Source: Spirosoma sp. 48-14 (GTDB taxonomy: Bacteria > Bacteroidota > Bacteroidia > Cytophagales > Spirosomataceae). From it: DNA of 64,000 bases. The notes under the pieces are model-generated. The model was given only the letters and a program-made list of their open reading frames with translations, searched no databases and was not told the origin of the DNA. The translations under genes and the position numbers were made by a program. The stretch lies in assembly GCF_001898575.1 (NCBI RefSeq), contig NZ_MKUD01000001.1, positions 428,448 to 492,447 on the forward strand, read 5' to 3'. Shown here in pieces: positions 44,960 through 53,088 of the stretch; position 1 is the stretch's first letter; every line of letters starts with the position of its first letter.

Positions 44960-45874
44960 ATGAAAAAGGGATGGATAATTGCGTTGGTAGTTGTGCTGCT
45001 TCTCGTGGCCGGTGGCTATATATGGTACAGCCGTTTACGGCACGAAGCGGCCTCCGAAAAAGGCCCTTACGACAATACCCTCAAACCCCGACTGGAATTA
45101 ACGCGTTTCGATATCACGGGAATCAGCGACGATGCCGTGGACTTAACCATGTATATGCTGATCGACAATCCGTTGCCGGTTGGTTTTAAAGCGCATCAGC
45201 TAGACTACACCGTATTCATTGCCAATACTCCCATTGTTAAAGACGCATACAAAAAGCCTATTGAGCTTAAAGCGGGCGATAGTACCCTGATAAAACTGCC
45301 GGTGAAGCTGATGGTAAAAACGGCTACCAGCGTTCTGAAACCCCTTGAACGCAAGGACATTGACAGTACGACCTACAAAGTAAGTTCATCGTTTGCGCTC
45401 GATATCCCCATTCTGGGCGAGAAAACATTTACCACCACCATCGAACGACGACTCCCCACTTTTTTTATTCCGAAGATCAAGATCGAGGACATTGATTTTG
45501 GGCCATTGGGCTTAAAGCGAACGGACGTGGCCGCTAAAGTAGCTATAACCAATAAGAACAGGTTTCCCATGAACATCACTGATGCGCATTATACGGTTAC
45601 CATAAACGGCAAACAGATAGCGGAGGGCGACCAACCGGAGCCTATTCTGATTAAAGCGCAGGCGACGACTCCGGTCATTTTTCCGGTAACGGCCCGACCC
45701 GGTAAAACCTTGAGCGTATTGCCCAAAATGCTGTTTGATAAGAAAGACACCCCTTACGAAGTTACGTTCCGCTGCAAACTGATCGATCGCCGAAATGACC
45801 CAATGCTCCAACACAGTAAGTTTGCGTCAACCATTCGGGGTACGCTGGACGATTTCAAAAAACTTAAAAAGTAG
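44960..45874 (+). CDS. LEA type 2 family protein with N-terminal membrane anchor
   Basis: A 304-residue protein. One N-terminal membrane segment (IIALVVVLLLVAGGYIWY) is followed by two LEA14-like (water stress and hypersensitive response) beta domains: about 45-155 (LTRFDITGISDDAVDLTMYMLIDNPLPVGFKA) and about 170-300 (IEDIDFGPLGLKRTDVAAKVAITNKNRFPMNI). Each has the typical N-P or N-R-F turn. LEA type 2 proteins are linked to desiccation tolerance or lipid binding in other organisms. Probably anchored in the inner membrane and facing the periplasm. Confidence 0.82.
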   Translation: MKKGWIIALVVVLLLVAGGYIWYSRLRHEAASEKGPYDNTLKPRLELTRFDITGISDDAVDLTMYMLIDNPLPVGFKAHQLDYTVFIANTPIVKDAYKKPIELKAGDSTLIKLPVKLMVKTATSVLKPLERKDIDSTTYKVSSSFALDIPILGEKTFTTTIERRLPTFFIPKIKIEDIDFGPLGLKRTDVAAKVAITNKNRFPMNITDAHYTVTINGKQIAEGDQPEPILIKAQATTPVIFPVTARPGKTLSVLPKMLFDKKDTPYEVTFRCKLIDRRNDPMLQHSKFASTIRGTLDDFKKLKK

Positions 45875-45924
45875 ATGGGTTGTAGAATGTCGCATTTTTA
45901 CAATCCCTCCCCATCACTTGTGTA

Positions 45925-45932
45925 TAGGTTTG
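45925..45932 (+). promoter_or_regulatory. Possible -7 element (TAGGTTTG)
   Basis: TAGGTTTG matches the Bacteroidota TAnnTTTG consensus 24 bases upstream of the GTG start at 45957. The -33 position is only TTTT at a long spacing, so the call is weak. Confidence 0.35.
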
Positions 45933-45956
45933 TGACTAAAACAACCTACACATCTC

Positions 45957-46427
45957 GTGAAAACCATCGCTGTATTAGGTATAGTATTTTTGGTAACTGC
46001 CTGTCAGAAAGCCGACAAGCCTTCTGAATTGGAGGCAGATCGGCAAAGCCAGTCATCGATTGAGGGGGCCTGGGAATTGGTCGAAAATCGAGTAGATGGT
46101 AAGCTGGAAAAACCCATTCGGCCACAGCAGATTAAGATTTTTCACGATGGCTTTTTCAGCTTCATCCATTACAATCCTGACGGCAGTTTTCACGGCGCAG
46201 GGGCAGGCACATACGCCCTGGAGGGCAATCAATACAAAGAAACCTTTCGTTACTACGACGACACAACCTGGGTGGGGTATGCTGATCAGCAAACCTGGGA
46301 ACTACGTGGTGATACGCTGCTTTTTTCGGGCTTCAAAAAAGTGTTCGACCGGGCGGGTAAGGAAATGCCCGCCGACACCTGGGGTGGTGACAAATTCGTG
46401 GAAAAACGAGTGCGAGCCAAGCCCTGA
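45957..46427 (+). CDS. Small lipocalin-like lipoprotein
   Basis: A 156-residue protein starting at GTG 45957 (VKTIAVLGIVFLVTAC), with a lipobox Cys at 16. The GTG is required because no ATG precedes the signal. The body has GAWELVENRVDGKLEKPIRP, FFSFIHYNPDGSFHGAGAGTYALEGNQYKETF and TWELRGDTLLFSGF, a pattern seen in lipocalin-like Bacteroidota lipoproteins. Function unknown. The next gene is convergent. Confidence 0.75.
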   Translation: MKTIAVLGIVFLVTACQKADKPSELEADRQSQSSIEGAWELVENRVDGKLEKPIRPQQIKIFHDGFFSFIHYNPDGSFHGAGAGTYALEGNQYKETFRYYDDTTWVGYADQQTWELRGDTLLFSGFKKVFDRAGKEMPADTWGGDKFVEKRVRAKP

Positions 46428-46537
46428 CTCCAATGAGTCGCAGGTGAAATCGGCGGCTATACGTTACTCTTTATACGATGGATCCGGGCATCCAGTCATT
46501 GGTGCATACCCGTATGCTTTTTCGTCGCCTGACAAAG

Positions 46538-48076
46538 TCAATGAGCTGATGTTTTCAGGAATGAATACGCATCAAATTCCACAAAATCACTGGCCTTGAT
46601 ATCAACGCCTGAAACCGCATTCCCTTTGACGGTAAACTTCGCCGGAAAAATTCCATATGCCTGATTCGAGTAAGTCAGCCGGAAGGTGTTATCGTCCATA
46701 TACTCAAGTTTGGCCGTCAGGTTGGGGTGATGCTCGAAGGAAACGTTTAGCCCATCTCCCTCCGTCTTGATCGATATGGCTCCATAAATCGGATTGTGGT
46801 AAGTGCCCACATACGTTGCTAACGGTAAAATGGGCCTGGCCTTTTTCGCTACTCGGTCCGCCATGGCCTGTAATTCTTCGGCCTGTTTTTTCGCTTCCGA
46901 CTGTGCTCCGGGCAAGAAGAAACGACTTCGATCGGTATACGGTACACCCAGGTAAGCGTCCAGAATCTGGTAGCGCAGGGCTTCGAAAAAGTTTTGATTA
47001 TCCTGATTGGTCAGAATCGTAATGGCCAGTTTTTCTTCGGGCACAAAACAGGTGTTGGTCACAAAACCGAACGCGCCCCCCGTATGCCAGTACACTTGTC
47101 GACCTGCATAGTCGGTCATCAGTACACCCAGGCCGTAAGTACGTACGTGCGTTGGAAACAGGCCCGACTTTCGCGTCGTCAGGATCGTATTCCCATCGCG
47201 CGTTTTCTGAACCACCGACCAGGGTAGGATGCGCTTCCCCTCGAACCGACCACTATCCAGTTGCATCATGAGCCACTTGCTCAGGTCTTTCACACAGGAA
47301 ACCAGGCTGCCCGCCGGGGCCAGGTTGTCGATATTGTCGTACGGCAACCGTTTCAATGGACCAAAGCTGTTTGTGTAGGGTCTAGCCATGTTCGGTCGAT
47401 TCTCAGCACCTGTGGTGAGCGTGTAGGTATTAGTCATGCCCAACGGCCTGATGATGTTGCTTTCAACATACTGTTCCCACGATTGCCCCGACACCTTTGC
47501 CACAATCTCGCCTGCCGTTACAAAACCGGAGTTACAGTACCCATAGTCTTGCCGAAACTGGCCTTCCGGTTTCAGCAGCCGCATTCGTCTGACCACTTCT
47601 GCCCTGCTGAGGTTGCTGTTCCAGAACGTAAAATCGCCCTGAAACGTCTTGGTCCCCAGTCGATGCGAAAGTACATCCCGAATCGTCACGAGTTGTGTAG
47701 CAGCTGGGTCGTAGAGCTTATAGTCGGGCAGGTATTTCGTCACGTTATCATTCAGCGACAGCTTCTTTTCGTCGTCCAGCTTAGCGATCGCTGTACCCGT
47801 AAACAATTTGGTATTGGATGCAATGAAAAAGAGGGTATTTTCATCGACGGGTTCCGATTTGCCAGACGCCCCTACTTCCCGAACCCCATATCCTTTCGAT
47901 ACCACGACCTTACCGTCTTTAACAATAGCAATAGCCAATCCTGGAATCTGCCAGTCGGCCATCCCGCGTTTGATGTAGGCATCAAGGCTATCGGTAATGA
48001 ATGAAGGCTGAGCTTGAGAAAACCCTTTGGGAATCAAGCAAATGATAAGGAAAGCAACGAGTACGTGACGAAGCAT
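46538..48076 (-). CDS. Exported serine hydrolase of the beta-lactamase / class C penicillin-binding family
   Basis: A 512-residue protein with a signal peptide (VLVAFLIICLIPKGFSQ). The serine hydrolase domain (about 30-370) has the three class C motifs: SxxK as SNTK (about residue 92), YxN as YCN (about 178), and HTGG (about 335). The last 110 residues form a beta-barrel-like domain often found with such enzymes (GTYHNPIYGAISIKTEGDGL, KFTVKGNAVSGVDI). Its substrate could be a D-amino peptide or an ester; it need not be a resistance enzyme. Confidence 0.9.
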   Translation of the reverse strand: MLRHVLVAFLIICLIPKGFSQAQPSFITDSLDAYIKRGMADWQIPGLAIAIVKDGKVVVSKGYGVREVGASGKSEPVDENTLFFIASNTKLFTGTAIAKLDDEKKLSLNDNVTKYLPDYKLYDPAATQLVTIRDVLSHRLGTKTFQGDFTFWNSNLSRAEVVRRMRLLKPEGQFRQDYGYCNSGFVTAGEIVAKVSGQSWEQYVESNIIRPLGMTNTYTLTTGAENRPNMARPYTNSFGPLKRLPYDNIDNLAPAGSLVSCVKDLSKWLMMQLDSGRFEGKRILPWSVVQKTRDGNTILTTRKSGLFPTHVRTYGLGVLMTDYAGRQVYWHTGGAFGFVTNTCFVPEEKLAITILTNQDNQNFFEALRYQILDAYLGVPYTDRSRFFLPGAQSEAKKQAEELQAMADRVAKKARPILPLATYVGTYHNPIYGAISIKTEGDGLNVSFEHHPNLTAKLEYMDDNTFRLTYSNQAYGIFPAKFTVKGNAVSGVDIKASDFVEFDAYSFLKTSAH

Positions 48077-48164
48077 AGCACAAAACGATTTCTACACAAA
48101 TAGGTACACTGCAAGATAAGTGACCTGCTTCTATGTTGTTCGTCAACTCAGAAACTTAATTCCC

Positions 48165-48326
48165 ATGAATCAAACTATATCCGACTTTTTGCTGGTTTTC
48201 TGGGGAGTTTTTGCGCTCTTGTTTCCCGGCCTTCTCGTTCTGACGCTCATTAAACTGCTGATTGTGCTGTTCAAGGCCAACCGTTTTATGGATGAAGTAA
48301 GAGACTATATCCGCCGTCGGCAGTGA
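48165..48326 (+). CDS. Small single-pass membrane protein
   Basis: From the ATG at 48165 the product has 53 residues: a long hydrophobic span (FLLVFWGVFALLFPGLLVLTLIKLLIVLF) followed by a basic tail (RFMDEVRDYIRRRQ). The composition and ATG fit a real gene, but the family is not recognised. It is divergent from the serine hydrolase gene. Confidence 0.55.
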   Translation: MNQTISDFLLVFWGVFALLFPGLLVLTLIKLLIVLFKANRFMDEVRDYIRRRQ

Positions 48327-48375
48327 AAATTATTAACATCCCCTCAACTTATAATACTATAACTGACAGATACAA

Positions 48376-48618
48376 TTAAGCCGCCCGATTGCCCAGTTGA
48401 AGATTAGCTTTCAACAGCCCATCCGCTTCCAGCAGTTGTGTAAGTGTCATTAAATTACGGGCACGAAGTTCGATATATTGCTGGGTATAGATACTCTCAT
48501 CATGGGCATCCTGGTGCCGACGGATGATAGCCGTATCCATTTCTATCAACTTAAGAAGTCGGGCTATAGCAGCCGCCCGCTGTTCAGTGTTGTGTACGAT
48601 TTCATCCAGTGATTCCAT
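48376..48618 (-). CDS. Small helical protein paired with the broken NTase gene
   Basis: An 80-residue protein, all helical in appearance (AAAIARLLKLIEMDTAIIRRHQDA, YIELRARNLMTLTQLLEADGLLKA). No family recognised. Its ATG lies three bases after the TGA of the NTase reading frame (48622-48624), so the two were a translationally coupled pair. By analogy with two-gene NTase systems it could be the partner protein, but no catalytic motif is seen. Confidence 0.65.
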   Translation of the reverse strand: MESLDEIVHNTEQRAAAIARLLKLIEMDTAIIRRHQDAHDESIYTQQYIELRARNLMTLTQLLEADGLLKANLQLGNRAA

Positions 48619-48621
48619 GGC

Positions 48622-49083
48622 TCAAAAATTCAGTTGAACAATACCTTTTTTACGGTTTGCAAGGCTCGTACCAAAATCGTGAAGCCATCGAATCTGATCC
48701 GACTCAAACCAGTTTCGCCGACGATGCCCCTCTGGGTAATGTATCACGAAATAGCCATCAATTCCACTATTTATCAAAAAACGTCGTTGTCGAATTTGCT
48801 CGATTGCTTTTTCGAATTGAAAATATACTTGGTAGTCGATAAAAACAACAAAGTCAATATCGTTTGGTTCCAGCTTTCGAGTTATAAAACTTCCATCAAC
48901 CTAAACAGTAACTTCCGTTTTTACAGTTTGTTTCACATCATTCATGTAGCTAACGAATACATCAAAAAGCCAGTTTCGCTTAGTAGAAAACGGAAATTGC
49001 TCAACGAATTGCTGGCGGAACACGTCTAAATCTAGTTCTATAACTGCGTACGGAGTGAGGTTACCATATGCATCAAACGCCAT
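48622..49083 (-). pseudogene. NTase-fold protein gene (MNT-like) interrupted by one amber codon
   Basis: The first part runs 60 codons from ATG 49083 (MAFDAYGNLTPYAVIELDLDVFRQQF) and stops at TAG 48901-48903. The same frame continues without further stop for 92 codons to TGA 48622-48624. Together they give a 153-residue protein. The break lies in EVTV-stop-VDGSF, just before the nucleotidyltransferase motif GSF-x-PNDIDFVV. In relatives I remember, a Trp stands here, so TGG to TAG is the likely change. Either the gene is dead or the stop is read through. The nearby 80-residue gene would be its partner. Confidence 0.75.
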
Positions 49084-49181
49084 AGTAAGTCAAGTTTGTC
49101 TACTTTTTAAATTAAAGCAAACGGGCCAGCAAGCCACCAATATAGTAGCTTAAACGGCAACAAGTAGAAAAAGATGAGCTT

Positions 49182-50750
49182 TTACCGCACAACCATTACC
49201 CGTTTGGTCAGCGTTCCCTGAGTGGTTTCAACGCGTAGAACATAATCGCCCATGGGCAGTTTACTAACATCAAGTTGGAGTGATTTCGTGGTTGGCCGTG
49301 ATGCTTCGACACCTATAAAACGCCCCTGCATGTTAGCCAATTGAAGCGATTTAACGCCCTGCGTCAGCCAGTCCGATTCCAGAGTCACCTGAGTAGAAGC
49401 AGGATTCGGGTACAATTTCGTATCATCACTTAGTGGCTCAGTACCCGTAACGACAGCTGGCGCACGGAACACGGTAGCAACTGGAAAATCTCTGAACAAC
49501 GAAGCCGTTTCGGTCGTAGCGTCGGTACCAAACCAATCGGTCAGAATAGCCGCGTACACCTGCCGGAAATCGGTCTGCATTTTCAGGTTGTTATTATCCA
49601 GGTCGCTCAGGTTTGGATTCTTACCCACCATCGGCGACTTAATGGCCGTACCAAACACAAACATAGGGGCCGATGTGCCGTGATCGGTACCGTAACTGCT
49701 GTTCGAGATAGCCCGTCGACCAAATTCTGAAAAGGTCATGCCTACTACCCGATCCTCCAGCTTCAATTGGGCCAGATCATTCTGAAAAGCCAGCACCGCA
49801 TCCGACAGCGCTTTTAGTAAATTCGCGTGTGTGCCGGTAGTTGTGTCGGTGGCTACCACCTGGGCGGCATGGTTATCGAAACCGCCTAACGTAACATAAT
49901 ACACCTTCGTCTGAAGACCACCGTTAATGAGTCGGGCAATGATCTTCAATTGTTCGGCCAGCGCATTACCCGTCGGATACGTAGCCAGATTTTTCCCCTT
50001 GCCAGCCGCCGTCTTTATTTGCCCGGCATAACTCACCGAACTCGCCTGCTGTTGCCGAATGAACTCAACTTGCTGACCTACATAGCCTGTCAGGCTTGTT
50101 GTGGGTGAATTCGGTTTATCCCCTACCAGCCGGGCAAACGTATCGGGGTCCTGCAACACAATTGCCATCGAATCGGAAGGACCTAGCAAGGTTGTGGATG
50201 TCACATACCCAATCTGGATAGCTGGCGGATCGGGCATCTGTGTAGTAGGGTAGTTACTGGGAAACCCTGGAAACCGCTTATCCAGATAACGACCGGCCCA
50301 GCCCGAATCGGCCGTTTGGGTCGCATCAACGGCTGTCATCCAGATGTCGCTGGCCCTGAAATGCGAGAAGTTTGGCGTTGGATACGATACGCCCTGAACA
50401 ATGCTCAGTTTACCATCGTTGAACAGTTGCTGTAACCCGGTCATGGCCGGATGAAGGCCCGTACCAGGATAATTTTTCAACTTAAGTGCTTTATCTTCCG
50501 GTATAGCAATATTCTTCCGAAAACTGGCCGAGGTGTAAACCCCCATCTGATCGAGCGGGATAACCGTATTCAGGCCATCGTTGCCTCCCTGCAACTGAAT
50601 AATCACCAGTACCCGGTCGCTCGCAGCCGCCAGATTGACTAATGAATTAACAAACGACGACGAACGGGCAAGCGCACGGGCTCCGAAGCCATCAATCATA
50701 ACCGGCAGCAACGACGAAGCCGCATAGTGAAGAAAATTACGACGCTTCAT
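49182..50750 (-). CDS. DUF1501 exported protein with T9SS type A sorting domain
   Basis: From the ATG at 50750 (MKRRNFLHYAASSLLPVMIDG) the product has 522 residues, with a Tat-like signal. The 24 codons upstream are repeat DNA. The DUF1501 domain (about 45-420) has LQGGNDGLNTVIP, HFRASDIWMTA, MTFSEFGRRA, GTDHGTSAPMFVFG, typical of the sulfatase-like/alkaline-phosphatase-like fold. The last 80 residues (LYPNPASTQVTLESDW ... GDYVLRVETTQGTLTKRVMVVR) are a type A sorting domain. It is the second gene of a DUF1800-DUF1501 pair, and the two are usually encoded together; function unknown. Confidence 0.9.
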   Translation of the reverse strand: MKRRNFLHYAASSLLPVMIDGFGARALARSSSFVNSLVNLAAASDRVLVIIQLQGGNDGLNTVIPLDQMGVYTSASFRKNIAIPEDKALKLKNYPGTGLHPAMTGLQQLFNDGKLSIVQGVSYPTPNFSHFRASDIWMTAVDATQTADSGWAGRYLDKRFPGFPSNYPTTQMPDPPAIQIGYVTSTTLLGPSDSMAIVLQDPDTFARLVGDKPNSPTTSLTGYVGQQVEFIRQQQASSVSYAGQIKTAAGKGKNLATYPTGNALAEQLKIIARLINGGLQTKVYYVTLGGFDNHAAQVVATDTTTGTHANLLKALSDAVLAFQNDLAQLKLEDRVVGMTFSEFGRRAISNSSYGTDHGTSAPMFVFGTAIKSPMVGKNPNLSDLDNNNLKMQTDFRQVYAAILTDWFGTDATTETASLFRDFPVATVFRAPAVVTGTEPLSDDTKLYPNPASTQVTLESDWLTQGVKSLQLANMQGRFIGVEASRPTTKSLQLDVSKLPMGDYVLRVETTQGTLTKRVMVVR

Positions 50751-50840
50751 AAGTAAAGAGCGAAAGAGTGAATGAGCGAAAGAGTGAATGAGTAGCCTGA
50801 GAGCCTTCGCTCTTTCACTCATTCACTCTTTCGCTCTTTA
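50751..50840. repeat. GAGYGAAW-type palindromic repeat between DUF1800 and DUF1501 (copy 3)
   Basis: The left arm from 50755 reads GAGCGAAA GAGTGAAT GAGCGAAA GAGTGAAT GAG. The right arm (50806-50839) is its inverse with one unit fewer. The TAA of the DUF1800 gene (50838-50840) is the outer edge of the right arm. A hairpin here would separate the two genes of the operon. Confidence 0.8.
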
Positions 50841-52388
50841 TACAATCTGGTATTCGGCCATTCGGAAAACGTACTGCAGAAAGGTAGTTAGCTTGATCTG
50901 GACGGCCTGTTTTTTAGCCGCATCGTTTGACGCCTTGATGTAATCGTTCCATTCGGCAGTCCATTCATAGCGCGGTAAGTTATTGAGCAAAACGGTATCG
51001 GTCAGAAAGTCTTTCTGGGACTGGTCCAGCGGAATAGCAATCAATTGGGCGACCATATCGTTTACCAGTTTGGCAGGGTCGGTAGGATCCGACAGCGTTT
51101 TTGCGTAGGCCAATACGTCAATAACGGCCTTACCATTTAGCTTAAGGGCATTGGTAGTAAGCGCATCCCCAAAAAAACCGCGTAACCCCAGAGTTGTCGA
51201 ATTGATCCATTGCTGGTAGTAATCCGTCTGGTAATAAGCCGTCCAGCCAAATACGGTAGGCGGATTCAGCAAATCCTGTTGCTGTTCCTTTACCCGGCTA
51301 TAGCTATAATTAGCAATCTGGTAGTAGCCCGTTATATTTTGCGTCGGGTCAGGCGCCTGTACTCCCCAGAACCGAAATGTACCAATAACCAGATCCGTCG
51401 GCGATTTGATCATAGCCCCCTGCAAGGCCGAATCGAAAAAGTGCTGACTCTGTAACAGCGCCGACATGATGGGTTTCAACTCAAAATTCGACTTTCGGAA
51501 TAGATCAGCAAGCGGAATAATCACATTCGTTTCGACGTCGGTAGTAATATCAAAATTGACGAACCAACGATAAATGCGACGGCAGATGTAGCGGGCCGTC
51601 TCGGCATTTTTCAGGATCATATCGAGTAAATCATTCAACTCATCTAAACCTGCGTTATTCCCCGAGCGGCCTTTGATAACCGTATTCTGGTAGGTTGCCG
51701 AAAAGGTTTTATCCGTGGTGTCGTGCCGACTTGCCCGAAACGTGCTCCCAATCGTTGCCGTCGATGCATCGCGGTAGCCGGTATCAGCCCAACCCGTTAA
51801 GGCTCTGGCAGCCGCACGTACATCCGCTTCGGTGTAGCCACCGTTTCGGCCAATTGTAAACAACTCCTGAAGTTCGCGAGCGTAGTTTTCATTGGGTGTA
51901 CCCGCTACGTTCTGGTTGCCGTTCAGAAACCGCAGCATGGCCGGGTCCTGGGTAACGGCAACAGCAAACGCTTTGAAATTGCCCAGTGCATACTGTCGAA
52001 GTAAGGTGTTATACCGATACATAAATCGGTAATCATTGACGGTCGAATCGTTGGTTACGAAATGATTGGACCAGAAGAGGGTCATTTTCTCCAGCAACGA
52101 CACCGGCTGATTGAGCATCAGATTGGCCCACCAGAGTTTTACGTAGCCTTCCAGCTTTCCGGCATTTGTTTGATCGAATGGCTGATCAGTAAACGTCTTG
52201 CTGGTTGTAGGATCGAGCGGAGGAGCAGGCGTGGGCTGATCGGCCAGCAGTTTTGTAACGATCTGAGCGGCTGTTTGTCCCGTAAGTGTTTTGAGCTGGT
52301 CGGGCGTAGGGCCGAAGGTAGTCCGTCGAAGTAGGTAAGCGACCTGACTGGCGGTTAGCGGTTTTGTATACGCATCAAGTAGAGCCAC
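50838..52388 (-). CDS. DUF1800 protein
   Basis: A 516-residue protein. The start MALLDAYTKPLTASQVAYLLRRTTFGPTPDQL is the conserved DUF1800 opening. Further blocks are LMLNQPVSLLEKMTLFWSNHFVT, RFLNGNQNVAGTPNENYARELQELFTIG (with the conserved NYARELxELFxxG) and YICRRIYRWFV. Function unknown. It forms an operon-like pair with the downstream DUF1501 gene, the standard pairing in this phylum. There is no obvious signal peptide. Confidence 0.9.
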   Translation of the reverse strand: MALLDAYTKPLTASQVAYLLRRTTFGPTPDQLKTLTGQTAAQIVTKLLADQPTPAPPLDPTTSKTFTDQPFDQTNAGKLEGYVKLWWANLMLNQPVSLLEKMTLFWSNHFVTNDSTVNDYRFMYRYNTLLRQYALGNFKAFAVAVTQDPAMLRFLNGNQNVAGTPNENYARELQELFTIGRNGGYTEADVRAAARALTGWADTGYRDASTATIGSTFRASRHDTTDKTFSATYQNTVIKGRSGNNAGLDELNDLLDMILKNAETARYICRRIYRWFVNFDITTDVETNVIIPLADLFRKSNFELKPIMSALLQSQHFFDSALQGAMIKSPTDLVIGTFRFWGVQAPDPTQNITGYYQIANYSYSRVKEQQQDLLNPPTVFGWTAYYQTDYYQQWINSTTLGLRGFFGDALTTNALKLNGKAVIDVLAYAKTLSDPTDPAKLVNDMVAQLIAIPLDQSQKDFLTDTVLLNNLPRYEWTAEWNDYIKASNDAAKKQAVQIKLTTFLQYVFRMAEYQIV

Positions 52389-53088
52389 AACATCATCGAT
52401 TAAAGTACTGGGTTAGACTATTGGTTAGTGACAAAAATTTCACCGTCAGAGTTTAAAGTCAAGCTCAACATTAATTCCATTTTAATAAACATCAAGCCTA
52501 ACTGAATGACCTTTTAAAAAATAAGTAAAAATACCACTAACATTCGGATCATTTTTTGTGGCCTATTCGGCTTTTCATTCCAAAATTAGCTAACAGTAAC
52601 CTATATTAAAATAAAACACAATTAAATGACCTTTTACACAATATTAGTAATTTTTAATTTACCTATATCCACTAAAATTAGATGGTAGGTATAGTTTTTG
52701 TTCCCATAAACATATATTGGTTATATTAAAATTGAGTCTATAATTAGTTCAATAGACGCTTAATCCTTCGCCACAGTATTTTTTACAAGGCTATCGATTA
52801 AGTGATTTTGCTTATACTTATCCAACTACAATAGCTGCTTTTTATTGCTCAGGACTATTGCCCGGACACTTACCATTTCTTAGCGTAAGCCCATCCACAA
52901 TAGGTCTGTGATGTTCTATTTGTTTGTGGCTACAGCCCACCAGTAACGCCTTCACGTACTACGTATTTTCTAACCAAACACAAAGGCTATGATGTGGTCG
53001 GTTTGCCTGTTTCCCATTTGTATCTGATCCATCAGTCACCTGTTTTCTATCCTATCATCTCTTTTTACCAATTTGGAATAACCTCCTT
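52389..53088. other. AT-rich 700-base leader of the giant Ig-repeat gene
   Basis: No gene is supported. Two 12-base direct repeats AATGACCTTTTA lie at 52505-52516 and 52625-52636, exactly 120 bases apart. Otherwise AT-rich, as upstream of the first gene of the window. Probably contains the promoters of the divergent DUF1800 and surface-protein genes. Confidence 0.45.

Noticed and set aside
50751..50822. Extended N-terminus of the DUF1501 protein (MSERAKAL...)
   Set aside because: These codons are repeat DNA read in frame; the Tat-like signal begins at 50750.
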